Origin: JAMLIN01 sp041676645
GTDB taxonomy: Bacteria > Pseudomonadota > Gammaproteobacteria > Burkholderiales > Burkholderiaceae_E
Direction: 5' to 3'
DNA: 52,071 nt
Assembly: GCA_041676645.1 (NCBI GenBank)
Contig: JBAYRO010000013.1
Coordinates: 1-52,071 of the forward strand
The first letter of the stretch is position 1; each line of letters begins with the position of its first letter. Shown piece after piece: positions 8,784 through 17,803 of the stretch. The notes beneath the pieces are model-generated. The model did no database searches. It worked only from the letters and a program-made list of their open reading frames with translations, and was not told where the DNA came from. Position numbers and translations under genes: made by a program.

Positions 8784-10244
8784 TCAGTCGTCCGCCTGGC
8801 CAGCGGCCCCGGGCGCCGGCGACAGCTTCCGGATCTCGCCACGAAGCCACCACAACAAGGCGATGCCGGGCAGCGCAGTAAGCACGGTGAACAGGTAGAA
8901 GCTCGGCCAGCCGATGGCGGCGACCAGCACGCCAGAGGCGGGCCCGACATAGACCCGGCCCACCGAGGCGAGCGCGGAGAGCAGCGCGTACTGCGCTGCC
9001 GAGAAGCGCCGGTCGGTCAGCGCCATCAGGAAGGCCACGAAGGCGGCGGTGCCCATCCCGCCGCACAGGTTCTCGATGCCCACGGCGATCGCCATCAGGG
9101 TGAGATCCTGTGGCAGCACCGCGAGCACCCAGTAGCCGAAGTTCGAGACCGCCTGGGCGATGCCGAACACCATCAGCGCGTTGTAGAGCGAGCGCCTGGC
9201 CAGCCAGGCGCCGCCCAGCAGCGCGCCGACGATGGTGGCCGACAGGCCCATCACCTTGTTCACCGAACCGACCTCGCTCGCCGAGAAGCCGACGCCGCGG
9301 ATCAGGAAGGTGGTGGTCAGGCTGCCGGCGAAGGCGTCGCCCAGCTTGTAGAGCACGATCAGCGCAAGCAGCCAGATCGCCTTGCGTCGGTCGAAGAAGG
9401 CATCCCAGGGATCGACGAAGGACGGAAACCCGACCGCGCGCGCCGCCCACAACGCGCTCGCGAAGGCGGCCACCAGCGCCACCGTGTTCCAGGCGAGCAT
9501 GCCGAAGCGTCCGGCCTCCAGGGCTTCCAGCGGCATCAGCCGCGTCAGCATCCAGACCGCGATGCCGGCCCCCAGCATCGCGACGAAGCCGGCCAGTTCG
9601 CGCCGCACCGGCGCGCGTTCGACATCGACCTCGGGCACCCGGGGCGTGAACACCGTGACCAGGGCGATCAGCACGAAGAGCGCGCCCATCGCCTGGAAGG
9701 CCCCCGGCCAGCCCAGCCACTGGTCGGCGAGGATCAGCGCAAGCCCGCCCGAGACCAGCATCGCGATCCGGTAGCCGAAGACCGACACCGCCGCGCCGGC
9801 GCCGCGCTCGGCCGGCGCCAGCAGGTCGCTGCGATAGGCATCGAACACCACGTCCTGCGAAGCCGACAGGAAGGCAATCGCCACCGCGCAGCCGGCCATC
9901 GCCCAGATCTGCCGGGCCGGGTCGAAGGTCGCCATCAGGAAGCAGGCCAGCGCCAGGCCCAGCTGGGTAATGACCAGCCAGCCGCGGCGCCGGCCGAGGA
10001 AGGGAGGCTCGAAGCGGTCGAGCAGCGGCGCCCAGACGAACTTGAAGGTATAGGGCAGTCCCGCCAGCGCGAAGAAGCCGATAGTGGTGACGTCGATGCC
10101 GTCGATCGTCAGCCAGGCCTGCAGGGTGCCGGTGGACAGCGCGAGCGGCAGGCCGCTGGCGAAGCCGAGCGCGAGCATCGCCGCCATCCGCACATTGGCG
10201 AAGACATCGAAGACCGGGTGTCGCTTGCGCTCGGCGGCGTCCAT
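8784..10244 (-). CDS. AmpG-like MFS permease (muropeptide transporter family)
   Basis: A 486-residue inner-membrane transporter with about 12-14 hydrophobic segments. AmpG-type features are the N-terminal LALGFASGLPLALSTGTLQAWL, then GLPYTFKFVWAPLLDRF and GRRRGW, and FLSASQDVVFDAYRSDLL. AmpG imports anhydromuropeptides for wall recycling by proton symport; related permeases carry other cargo, so the substrate is probable, not certain. The ATG at 10244 (MDAAERKRH) is preferred to an upstream TTG. It is convergent with the amidase across palindrome copy 2, and its TGA stop is part of the tandem duplication bordering that element. Confidence 0.85.
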   Translation of the reverse strand: MDAAERKRHPVFDVFANVRMAAMLALGFASGLPLALSTGTLQAWLTIDGIDVTTIGFFALAGLPYTFKFVWAPLLDRFEPPFLGRRRGWLVITQLGLALACFLMATFDPARQIWAMAGCAVAIAFLSASQDVVFDAYRSDLLAPAERGAGAAVSVFGYRIAMLVSGGLALILADQWLGWPGAFQAMGALFVLIALVTVFTPRVPEVDVERAPVRRELAGFVAMLGAGIAVWMLTRLMPLEALEAGRFGMLAWNTVALVAAFASALWAARAVGFPSFVDPWDAFFDRRKAIWLLALIVLYKLGDAFAGSLTTTFLIRGVGFSASEVGSVNKVMGLSATIVGALLGGAWLARRSLYNALMVFGIAQAVSNFGYWVLAVLPQDLTLMAIAVGIENLCGGMGTAAFVAFLMALTDRRFSAAQYALLSALASVGRVYVGPASGVLVAAIGWPSFYLFTVLTALPGIALLWWLRGEIRKLSPAPGAAGQADD

Positions 10245-10324
10245 GGGCGGCAAGTGTAACCGGCGAGCACCGCGCGGACCGCTGCCGGACGACTCCGGGT
10301 CGCCGGACCCCGGCGGACGGTCGC

Positions 10325-10897
10325 TCAGCCCATCGCCGCGCCGTCGATCGGCTGGACCATCCGGCAGGGATTGCCGGCGGCGAAGACATCCGCTGGAATG
10401 TCGCGGGTCACCACGCTGCCGGCGCCGATCACCGCGCGATCGCCGATCGTCACGCCCGGACAGACGATCGCGCCGCCCCCGATCCAGACATCGTCGCCGA
10501 TGGCGACCGGCCGGCCGGATTCGAGCCCCTTGCGCCGCTCGCTCGCCGACATCGGATGCGTCACGGCGTAGACATGCACGCCGGGCCCGAAGAGCACCCG
10601 GGAGCCGATTCGCACCGGCGCGACATCCAGGATGACGCAGTCGAAATTGAAGAAGACATCGTCGCCCAGGTGGATGTTGCTGCCGTAGTCGCAGAAGAAC
10701 GGCGGCTCGATCGCGATGCGGGCACCGCTGTCCGGGACCAGGCGGCGGATCAGTGCCGCGCGCCGGTCGACCTCGTCGCTGCGGGAATCGTTGTATTCGC
10801 GGGTGAGTTCACGCGCCCGCCGACGCTCGGCGAGCAGTTGCGGATCGGCGGGATCGTAGGCTTCGCCGACGAGCATCCGCTCCTTCTGGGTTCTCAC
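10325..10897 (-). CDS. Maltose/galactoside O-acetyltransferase-like (LbH acyltransferase)
   Basis: A 190-residue acetyltransferase of the Maa/LacA/NodL family. An N-terminal maltose-acetyltransferase domain (KERMLVGEAYDPADPQLLAER) precedes left-handed beta-helix hexapeptides: NIHLGDDVFFNFDCVILDVAPVRIG, then HVYAVTHPM with the catalytic His, then DDVWIGGGAIVCPGVTIG. It transfers acetyl from acetyl-CoA to a sugar hydroxyl in the cytoplasm. The GTG start overlaps the stop of the ABC transporter gene (GTGA), so it is translationally coupled and placed second in that operon. It could modify a glycan or glycolipid handled by the transporter; that link is inference. Confidence 0.88.
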   Translation of the reverse strand: MRTQKERMLVGEAYDPADPQLLAERRRARELTREYNDSRSDEVDRRAALIRRLVPDSGARIAIEPPFFCDYGSNIHLGDDVFFNFDCVILDVAPVRIGSRVLFGPGVHVYAVTHPMSASERRKGLESGRPVAIGDDVWIGGGAIVCPGVTIGDRAVIGAGSVVTRDIPADVFAAGNPCRMVQPIDGAAMG

Positions 10898-12723
10898 GGA
10901 TTCTCCCCGAACAAGGGCGGCGCGGTATCCGCCATGACTTCGGGCGCCAGGTCCGACGACGGCTCCGGCCCCTCCGCCGGCACCGGTCGCTCGCCGATCT
11001 GCTGGCGCCACATGGCGTAGTACAGTCCGCCGGCGGCCACCAGCGCCTGGTGCGAGCCCGACTCCACGATGCGGCCGCGCTCGAGCACATGGATCGTGTC
11101 GGCATGCATCACCGTCGAGAGCCGGTGCGCGATCAGGATCGTGATCCGGTTGCGCCGGCTCGAGAGCTCGCGCACCGTGTCGCTGACCTGCTCCTCGGTC
11201 AGCGAATCCAGCGCCGAGGTTGCCTCGTCGAAGATCAGCAGCCGCGGATCGCGCAGCAGGGCCCGGGCGATCGCGAGGCGCTGCTTCTCGCCACCCGAGA
11301 GCTTGACGCCGCGTTCGCCGATCATGGTGTCGAGGCCGTCGGGCGAGCGCGTCAGCAGGCCGACGCACGAGGCCTGTTCCATGGCCGCCAGCATCTCGGC
11401 ATCGGTGGCTTCGGGACGCACCAGCTGCAGGTTCTCGCGGATGGTGCCGGCGAAGAGCTGGGTCTCCTGCGTCACCAGGCCGATCTGGCGGCGCACCCGA
11501 TTGACCCGGGTGGCGCGACTCGAGATGTCGTTGAAGCGCACCTCGCCCTCGGCGGGCGCATACAGGCCAACGAGCAGCTTGACCAGGGTCGATTTGCCCG
11601 AGCCCGAAGGCCCGACAAAGGCGACCGTATCGCCCAGGCCGGCGGCGAAGGACACGCCGTCCACGGCATTGTCCGGCGCGCCCCGATGGCGGAATGTCAC
11701 GTCGATGAAACGGATCTCCTCCAGCGCCCCCGTATCGGTCCATTGCGGCGGGCGCCGCTCGATCGGCTTCTTCATCAGGTTGTCGAAATTCAGCAGCGAA
11801 GCCTCGGCCTCTCGCCAGGCGATGATGATGTTGCCCAGCTGCTGCAGCGGCGCGAAGATCGCCACCGAGATGAACTGCATCGCGATCAGCTCGCCGGTCG
11901 AGAGCACATCGCGGAAGATCAGCCACAGCAGTGCGAAGAGCACCGCCAGCTTGAGCAGGCTCAGGGTGGTGCCCTGAAGGAAGGACAGCAGCCGCACCCG
12001 CTTCACCTTCTCCATCTCGAGCGCGAAGATGTGCTCGGTGCGCGCCTGCAGCCGCCGGATCTCGGCATAGGTGAGCCCGAGGCTGCGGATCAGCTCCACG
12101 TTGCGCAAGGACTCGGTGATGAAACCCGAATTGCGGTTGGTCTCGCGCACGATCGAGCGCTGCTGGGTGCGGATCTTCCGGCTCAGCAGCCCGGTCAGGC
12201 TGCCGAGGACCAGCACTCCGACGAGGAATACCGGCACCAGCAACCAGCTGCGGGTCATCGCGTACCAGGTCAGGAAGCTCATCCCGACAGCAGCCGCAAA
12301 GACGGTGTTGATGAAGGTATTGATGAAGCGCTCGCTGTCCGAGCGAACCTTCTGCAGCAGCGAGAGCACTTCACCGCTGCGCAGGTCCTCGAACTCGCCG
12401 AACTGCAGGCGCAGTGCCTGGCGCAGGCCGTCGTTGAAGAGCCGGGTACCGAACTTCTGCACCATCAGGCGGGTGACGTACTCCTGCAGGGCGCTCGCCA
12501 GGCGCGAACCCACCGCTACCAGCACCGCCAGCGCGAGCAGGCGCAGCACTCCCGCGACCCGTTCATCGGCGCTCAGCGTGCCGTGGTCGATCGCGTACCT
12601 GTCGATGATCATGCCGAAGATGATCGGATCGACCAGGCCGAGCACCTGGCTGGCGGCGGCCAATCCCAGCGCCAGCAGGGCGAGCCGCCAGTGCGGCCGC
12701 AGGTAGGTCCAGAGGACTCTCAT
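10894..12723 (-). CDS. ABC transporter, fused permease/ATPase (exporter type)
   Basis: A half-transporter of about 609 residues. Six hydrophobic segments come first (from RVLWTYLRPHWRLALLALGL), then a nucleotide-binding domain with Walker A GPSGSGKSTL, signature LSGGEKQRLA and Walker B LLIFDEATSALD, followed by the H-loop IAHRLST. It probably acts as a homodimeric exporter of a lipid, peptide or drug. The start is set at ATG 12723. The open frame extends upstream, but codons there have many A/T third positions, unlike the rest. Its 3' end overlaps the acetyltransferase start. It is divergent from a TRAP binding protein (12935). The cargo cannot be deduced. Confidence 0.9.
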   Translation of the reverse strand: MRVLWTYLRPHWRLALLALGLAAASQVLGLVDPIIFGMIIDRYAIDHGTLSADERVAGVLRLLALAVLVAVGSRLASALQEYVTRLMVQKFGTRLFNDGLRQALRLQFGEFEDLRSGEVLSLLQKVRSDSERFINTFINTVFAAAVGMSFLTWYAMTRSWLLVPVFLVGVLVLGSLTGLLSRKIRTQQRSIVRETNRNSGFITESLRNVELIRSLGLTYAEIRRLQARTEHIFALEMEKVKRVRLLSFLQGTTLSLLKLAVLFALLWLIFRDVLSTGELIAMQFISVAIFAPLQQLGNIIIAWREAEASLLNFDNLMKKPIERRPPQWTDTGALEEIRFIDVTFRHRGAPDNAVDGVSFAAGLGDTVAFVGPSGSGKSTLVKLLVGLYAPAEGEVRFNDISSRATRVNRVRRQIGLVTQETQLFAGTIRENLQLVRPEATDAEMLAAMEQASCVGLLTRSPDGLDTMIGERGVKLSGGEKQRLAIARALLRDPRLLIFDEATSALDSLTEEQVSDTVRELSSRRNRITILIAHRLSTVMHADTIHVLERGRIVESGSHQALVAAGGLYYAMWRQQIGERPVPAEGPEPSSDLAPEVMADTAPPLFGENP

Positions 12724-12934
12724 CGCGGGTGCCGGACGGGGGCGTCCACGGCGATCCTGGGGGCGCTCGTTGTCGATGTACGGATCACTCGGAAGATTCC
12801 AATGGCGGTGCCTGACGGTATCCCAAGAGGGATTCTCCCTCGATACGCGATTGAACCCCATGCGCCCGCGGTCTTCATGGGGCGGGCGCGCGTTCCCGCA
12901 GTAGGATCCGGGGAACAACCTGGAGACAACAGTC

Positions 12935-13975
12935 ATGAGCCACGCGAATACCCCGTCGTCCCGACGCACTCTCCTGAAAGGTACGCTCGCAGTTGCCGCC
13001 GCACCGGCAATCATCACCTCGGCCAGCGCGCAGGAAAAGGTCACCTGGAGGCTGCAGGCCCATTATCCGAAAGCCTCGACTTCATTCAGCGGCAACGTTG
13101 CGGTCATGGCCGAGGAAGTGAAAGCGCGTACCGACGGGCGTTTCACGATCGAGGCCCTCGGTGCCGGCGAAATCGCCAAGGGCCGGGAGATCTTCAACAT
13201 CGTCCGGCGCGGCGTAACGGAGATGGGCACCGCCAACCCCGGTTACAACCTCGGCGAGTCCGAGTTGATGGGCCTGTTCGTGGGGGTTCCCGGCACACTG
13301 CGCAACTCCTGGGAACAGATGCACTTCACCAAGAACCTCGGCCTGGAGAATGCTCTCAACGAAACCCTGCGCCCGAAGGGCCTGATCATGAAAGCAGCCA
13401 TGGCGCTGCCGAACGAACTCGTGCTGAAGGAAAAGATCACCGCGGACACGAACCTCTCGAGCATCAAGGTTCGCTCGTCCGGAAACATCGTGGACTATCT
13501 CGAGTCCGCGGGCTTCGCGCCGCAGCAGATCGCCGGACCCGAGCTGTACCAGGCGCTTGCGACAGGCGTGGTCGACGGCGCCCATTGGGGCGGAACCCAG
13601 GGGGCACTATCGATGAAGCTATGGGAAGTCGCGCCCATCCATATGATGCCCTCGCTGCTCATCTCGAACGACACGTACATGATCAATGTGAAGGCTTACG
13701 ATGAGTTGCCCGACGACCTGCGCCGAATCCTGACCTCCGTGCTCGAGGAGCGGTACCTGGGCTACTCGATCGGCTACAACCACCGCGAGGCCATCGCGCT
13801 GACCACCGGCATCGAGAAGATGGGCGTGGAAGTCCAGCAGTTTCCGGACGAGATCATGGCGCGCTTTGCAGAAGCCTCGAAATCGCTCCTCGAGAGGGAA
13901 ATCGCCAAGGGGCCGCTGGCGAAGGAGTACGGCGAGACGCTGTCCGGTCTGATGAGGGACCTGGGATATATCTGA
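12935..13975 (+). CDS. TRAP transporter substrate-binding protein (DctP), Tat-exported, orphan
   Basis: A 346-residue periplasmic binding protein. The N-terminus carries a twin-arginine signal (SRRTLLKGTLAVAAAPAIITSASA) with a likely cut after SASA. DctP blocks follow: EVKARTDGRFTIEALGAGEI, IRVRSSGN-type KVRSSGNIVDYLESAGFAPQQI and ALATGVVDGAHWGG. It captures a carboxylic or related acid and hands it to a DctQM membrane pair. No dctQ or dctM gene adjoins it; the only other TRAP set in the window (28444-31366) has its own binding protein. GGAGAC is seven to nine bases before the ATG. It is convergent with xthA with only nine bases between the stops. Confidence 0.9.
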   Translation: MSHANTPSSRRTLLKGTLAVAAAPAIITSASAQEKVTWRLQAHYPKASTSFSGNVAVMAEEVKARTDGRFTIEALGAGEIAKGREIFNIVRRGVTEMGTANPGYNLGESELMGLFVGVPGTLRNSWEQMHFTKNLGLENALNETLRPKGLIMKAAMALPNELVLKEKITADTNLSSIKVRSSGNIVDYLESAGFAPQQIAGPELYQALATGVVDGAHWGGTQGALSMKLWEVAPIHMMPSLLISNDTYMINVKAYDELPDDLRRILTSVLEERYLGYSIGYNHREAIALTTGIEKMGVEVQQFPDEIMARFAEASKSLLEREIAKGPLAKEYGETLSGLMRDLGYI

Positions 13976-13984
13976 GAGTCGATG

Positions 13985-14779
13985 CTACCGCCGCCCTTCC
14001 TGGGGGGTGGCGCGCTCATAGTCGATGCGCAGCGGCGCGTGGTCCGAGAAGCGCGCCGCGATGTAGATGTCGCAGGCCTTCGCCCGCGCGGCGATGCCCG
14101 GCGTCGCGATCTGGTAGTCGAGCCGCCAGCCCACGTTCTTCGCCCAGGCCTGGCCGCGGTTGCTCCACCAGGTGTAGCGCTCGGGGCGATCGTCGAGCCG
14201 GCGGAACACATCGACGAAACCGAGCTCATCGAATACCCGCGTCAGCCAGGCGCGCTCCTCGGGCAGGAAGCCGGAGTTCTTCTGGTTGCTCTTCCAGTTC
14301 TTGAGATCGATCTCCTTGTGGGCGATGTTCCAGTCGCCGCAGATGATCACCTCGAGGCCACGCTCGCGCAAGCGCTGCAGGTGGAGCAGGAAGCGCTCCA
14401 TGAAGCGGTACTTGGCCGCCTGGCGATCAGGCGAGCTGGATCCTGAGGGCAGGTAGAGCGACACCACCGCGAGATCCTCGTAGATCGCCTCGAGGTAGCG
14501 CCCTTCGGCATCGAACTCCTCGTCGCCGAAGCCGGCGATCAGGCGTTCGGGCGGACGCTTGTAATAAATCCCCACTCCGCTGTAGCCCTTCTTCTCGGCG
14601 GCATGGAAATGGCCCTCGAGCTCGCCGATGCGCCGCATGTCGTCGGGAATGTCGGCTTCGGTCGCCTTGATCTCCTGCACGCAGATGAAATCGGCGGCCT
14701 GTGCGGCGGCCCATTCATGGAAGCCCTTGCGCTGGGCGGAACGGATACCGTTGAGGTTGGCGGTGATGACTCGCAGCAT
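13985..14779 (-). CDS. xthA: Exodeoxyribonuclease III
   Basis: A 264-residue class II AP endonuclease/3'-5' exonuclease for base-excision repair. Motifs in order are MLRVITANLNGIRSA, CVQEIKA, GYSGVGIYYKR, YLPSG, GDWNIAHKEIDL, YTWW, VGWRLDYQ and SDHAPLRIDYE, covering the metal and catalytic residues of the family (Asn, Glu, Asp-Asn, Asp-His). The ATG at 14779 is the family start; the upstream extension of the open frame is not needed. Length is normal for the family. It is next to the Sec/formate dehydrogenase island but transcriptionally separable, with an 81-base gap to the DsrE-like gene. Confidence 0.95.
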   Translation of the reverse strand: MLRVITANLNGIRSAQRKGFHEWAAAQAADFICVQEIKATEADIPDDMRRIGELEGHFHAAEKKGYSGVGIYYKRPPERLIAGFGDEEFDAEGRYLEAIYEDLAVVSLYLPSGSSSPDRQAAKYRFMERFLLHLQRLRERGLEVIICGDWNIAHKEIDLKNWKSNQKNSGFLPEERAWLTRVFDELGFVDVFRRLDDRPERYTWWSNRGQAWAKNVGWRLDYQIATPGIAARAKACDIYIAARFSDHAPLRIDYERATPQEGRR

Positions 14780-14860
14780 TGACCTTGCACTTTCGCGGCG
14801 CGGTCCCGGTGGGCGGGCATGGGCGCCTGGATGGGTGGAAGGCAAGTGTACTTGCTGCGT

Positions 14861-15244
14861 TCAGAAAACCAGCGAACCCCATCCGGGATCGCGGGTCCGC
14901 TCGACGAAGGAGACCATGCCTCCGGCGCCGCGGCAGGCCGGTGCGAGATCCTCGTCGGCGAGCCTCAGTGCGGCCAGCGCCTGGCTGCAGGCGCGCATCG
15001 TCACGCCCAGGCGGGCACAGTCGCCGAGGTAGAAGGAGACCGGCCGACGCCCGTGCCCGAAGCCTATCGGCGTGTCCTGCTCGCTCGCCTGCAGCCAGTG
15101 CACCGAGCGGGCCGAGAACAGCATCTCGACCTCGAGCTCCAGCGCGGCCGCCGCCTGGGCGACGACGAAGGGGGTCGCGGCCTGCTCGCTCTGCTCCGGC
15201 CCGCAGGACCACACCATGATCGCGAGGCCGCGGCGCTGATTCAT
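14861..15244 (-). CDS. DsrE-like family protein
   Basis: A 127-residue DsrE/DsrF/TusD-fold protein. It starts MNQRRGLAIMVWSCGPEQ, with GGAGGA seven bases before the ATG at 15244; an ATG at 15259 lies on the ribosome site itself. The C-terminal half has LGDCARLGVTMRACSQAL, where the Cys of MRAC falls where DsrE-type sulfur carriers place their reactive Cys. Family members relay persulfide sulfur or bind small ligands. It is the last gene of the minus-strand Sec/formate dehydrogenase run, directly behind a GcvH-like lipoyl carrier. A sulfur-handling role for molybdopterin sulfuration or reductant delivery is only inference. Confidence 0.72.
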   Translation of the reverse strand: MNQRRGLAIMVWSCGPEQSEQAATPFVVAQAAAALELEVEMLFSARSVHWLQASEQDTPIGFGHGRRPVSFYLGDCARLGVTMRACSQALAALRLADEDLAPACRGAGGMVSFVERTRDPGWGSLVF

Positions 15245-15280
15245 TCGGGTTTCCTCCATGTCATGCCAGGCATGATGCCT

Positions 15281-15709
15281 TCACTCGGGATCCTCCGGGC
15301 GCATGCGGGCGGTGGCCGCCGCCGCCAACGATTCGCCGTGCGCCAGCCGGGCGAGATCCTCGGCCCAGCGCGCCGGCGCGATGCGCGCGATCCAGCCGCG
15401 GGCGTAGGGCTCGCGATGGACCAGCTCCGGCGTGTCCTCGAGCAGCGGGTTCACTTCGATCACCCGGCCCGTGACCGGGCTGCGGATGGCGACGACTGCC
15501 TTGCTCAGCTCGGCGACGGCCAGGGTCTGGCCCTGCACCAGCTCGGTACCGGCCGGCTTGGGCCGGCACATGTAGACGTCGCCCGACAGATGGATGCCGA
15601 AGGCCGTGATCCCGACTTCCATGCTTCCGTCGGCGCGGGCGCGGCACCACATGTCCTGCTCTAGGAAGAACCAGGCGTCGTCCGGATACTCGAAGCCGAG
15701 GATGTCCAT
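15281..15709 (-). CDS. GcvH-like lipoyl carrier protein
   Basis: A 142-residue protein with the glycine-cleavage H-protein fold: VGITAFGIHLSGDVYMC, then ELSKAVVAIRSPVTGRVIEVN with the lipoyl-attachment Lys at about residue 70, and PELVHREPYARGWIARI. No gcvT, gcvP or lipoate-synthesis gene is present, so a role outside glycine cleavage is likely; lipoyl-bound H-like proteins are known to serve sulfur oxidation (LbpA). It lies between tRNA-Sec and a DsrE-like gene, in the same direction. An in-frame TTG at 15727 would add six residues; the ATG at 15709 fits the family start better. Lipoylation is predicted, not shown. Confidence 0.8.
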   Translation of the reverse strand: MDILGFEYPDDAWFFLEQDMWCRARADGSMEVGITAFGIHLSGDVYMCRPKPAGTELVQGQTLAVAELSKAVVAIRSPVTGRVIEVNPLLEDTPELVHREPYARGWIARIAPARWAEDLARLAHGESLAAAATARMRPEDPE

Positions 15710-15786
15710 CGCGTCAGGTACGGGCAAGGCCCGACTGCGAGCATGCCACGGGACCGGGAAGGCGGCTGCCGCAGGGGCGAATCGAT

Positions 15787-15882
15787 TGGCGGAAGAAAGT
15801 GGGAGTCGAACCCACCCGGCAACGCATGGCGCCGCCCACTGGGTTTGAAGCCCAGCCGCCCCACCGGGGACGTATTTCTTCC
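15787..15882 (-). tRNA. selC: tRNA-Sec (anticodon UCA)
   Basis: On the minus strand an eight-base acceptor arm GGAAGAAA (ending at 15882) pairs with TTTCTTCC, followed by discriminator G and an encoded CCA (15787-15789). The anticodon loop CTTCAAA gives UCA (15846-15848, complement), reading UGA. The long variable arm and 96-base length including CCA are typical of tRNA-Sec. The gene begins four bases after the selB stop, so it is probably processed from the same transcript. Confidence 0.96.
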
Positions 15883-15886
15883 ATGT

Positions 15887-17803
15887 TCATGGCTGCTCCA
15901 GGCCGCCGGCGAACATCCGGGTGTCCGGCCGTGGCAGGTGCTGGTCCCCGACACGGCGCAACAGGCCCACGCGGTCGAAGAACTCGAGTATCTGGATGGC
16001 GCGCTTGCGCCCGAGGCCGGTCGCATCGCGAAAGCCGGCGGCGGTGACCCGTCCGTCGCGCGCGACGAGCTCCCGGGCCAGCGCCGCGAGCTGCTCGACG
16101 GTCGCCGCCGGATAGTAGAGATCCTTCACGACCTGGAATACCTCGCCCAGCTGCGCCATGCGCTTGAGCACCTGGCGCAGCTGCGCTTCGGGCAGTCCCG
16201 TATCGGCGGCGATGTCGCGCACCCAGGGCGGATCGAAACAGCCATCGACCAGCATCGGCAGGATGCGTTCGGCCACGACGCGGTCGGCCGCGCGCAGTTT
16301 CTCGCCATGCTCGGGCAGGTGCAGGAAGCTCGCGCGCAGGCTGATGCGACCCTGCGCCACCATTCGCCCGATGACACCCTCCCACAGGGCTTCGGGCATG
16401 CGCGGCGCCGCCAGCCGGCGCGCCCGCCTTGCTTCGAGTCCCAGCTCCTGTGGTGATTGCGCATGGAAGGCGCCCAGCGCTTCGAGGATGTCCGCCTCGG
16501 CCCGGGCCAGGTGCATCGCATCGATGATCCAGCCATCCGGCAGGGCGACGGCATTCGCGATGCCGTCGATCCCGAAGGGCCAGTCGACATGACCGGCGGC
16601 ATGCAGCCAGGCATCGCCCCGCACGCCGTGCGGCGCCAGCGCCAGGGTATCGGCGAAGCGCTGCGCCAGGCCGGCCGCGCGCTGCGCCTCGAGGAAGGCG
16701 AGCCGCTCGGGCGCCTGCCGGTAGCGTGCCGGCGCATCGACGGCGAGCACCGAGCCGCCGCCGATGGTGCGCGAAGCCGCGGCGTCGCGCAGCACGAAGC
16801 GGTCGGCCTGCCAGGCATGGATCGGCGCCGGCAGCACCAGCTGCGCCGGTCCTTCGCCGCCCGGCTCGAGCGAGGCCGCGCCCAGCACCACGACGCTGGC
16901 CATGCGTTTCTGCGTGCCCAGGTGCAGGTGCACTCGCGTGCCGGAGCGCAGCGCCCGGGGCTCGGCCGGCGCCAGTCGCAGCCAGGCGTCCAGGCGCTGG
17001 CTGGCCTGCGCGATCGCCGGTGCGCACAGGACATGGCCGCGTTCGACCCGCTCGCGCGCCAGCCCGGCCAGCCCGATGGCGCAGCGCTGGCCGGGCCCGG
17101 CGCTGGCCACCGTCTCGCCATGGCGCTGCAGGCTGCGCACCCGCAGCGCCCGCCCGGGCTCATGCGCCAGCGCAAGGCTGTCGCCCACCCGCACGCTGCC
17201 GGCGGCGATGCCGCCCGCCACGACCGTACCGATACCGTCGACGCTGAACACGCGATCGAGCGGCATCCGGAACCCGGCCCCGGGCTCGCCGCCGGCGACG
17301 GGACGCAAGGCCTCGGCACGCAGCAGTTCGCGCAGCGCGTCGATGCCCTCGCCCCGCAAGGCCGATACCGCCAGCACCGGCCAGTCGGCCCGTCCGGCCT
17401 GCGCCAGCAGCGCGCCCACCTGCGCTTGGCGTCGGGCCAGCAGGGCGGCCTCGACGCGATCGGCCTTGCTCAGCACCACGGCGCCGCGCGCCACGCCCAG
17501 CAGGCAGAGGATGGCGAGATGCTCGCTGGTCTGCGGCATCACCCCGTCGTCGGCGGCGACCAGCAGCAAGGCGAAGTCGATGCCGCTCGCACCCGCCACC
17601 ATGGTGTGCACCAGCTTCTCGTGGCCGGGCACGTCGACGAAGCCGATGGCGGGGCCGCCCTCCGGCGGCATGAAGGCATAGCCCGCTTCGATGGTGATGC
17701 CGCGACGGCGCTCCTCGGGCAGGCGGTCGCCGTCGATGCCGGTGAGCGCGCGCACCAGGGCGGTCTTGCCGTGGTCGATGTGGCCCGCGGTGCCGACGAT
17801 CAT
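15887..17803 (-). CDS. selB: Selenocysteine-specific elongation factor
   Basis: A 638-residue translation factor that brings Sec-tRNA to UGA codons marked by a SECIS hairpin. The G1 motif GHIDHGKTALVRALTG is at residues 7-22, GITIEAGYAF (switch) and DVPGHEKLVHTMVAGA (G3) follow, and G4 is the variant LSKADR. Domains II-III resemble EF-Tu. The C-terminal winged-helix repeats that bind SECIS RNA end in TGLGRKRAIQILEFFDRVGLLRRVGD. The ATG overlaps the selA stop, and tRNA-Sec follows four bases after its own stop. Length is near that of the E. coli protein (614). A single fused frame without interruption. Confidence 0.97.
   Translation of the reverse strand: MIVGTAGHIDHGKTALVRALTGIDGDRLPEERRRGITIEAGYAFMPPEGGPAIGFVDVPGHEKLVHTMVAGASGIDFALLLVAADDGVMPQTSEHLAILCLLGVARGAVVLSKADRVEAALLARRQAQVGALLAQAGRADWPVLAVSALRGEGIDALRELLRAEALRPVAGGEPGAGFRMPLDRVFSVDGIGTVVAGGIAAGSVRVGDSLALAHEPGRALRVRSLQRHGETVASAGPGQRCAIGLAGLARERVERGHVLCAPAIAQASQRLDAWLRLAPAEPRALRSGTRVHLHLGTQKRMASVVVLGAASLEPGGEGPAQLVLPAPIHAWQADRFVLRDAAASRTIGGGSVLAVDAPARYRQAPERLAFLEAQRAAGLAQRFADTLALAPHGVRGDAWLHAAGHVDWPFGIDGIANAVALPDGWIIDAMHLARAEADILEALGAFHAQSPQELGLEARRARRLAAPRMPEALWEGVIGRMVAQGRISLRASFLHLPEHGEKLRAADRVVAERILPMLVDGCFDPPWVRDIAADTGLPEAQLRQVLKRMAQLGEVFQVVKDLYYPAATVEQLAALARELVARDGRVTAAGFRDATGLGRKRAIQILEFFDRVGLLRRVGDQHLPRPDTRMFAGGLEQP

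Noticed and set aside
12724..12861. N-terminal extension of the ABC transporter to the ATG at 12861
   Set aside because: Third codon positions there are often A or T, unlike the GC-rich third positions of the gene body, and the homologous region begins at the ATG at 12723. Kept only as an alternative.
15281..15709. Glycine cleavage system operon
   Set aside because: Only an H-protein-like gene is present. No gcvT, gcvP or lipoylation gene is found nearby.
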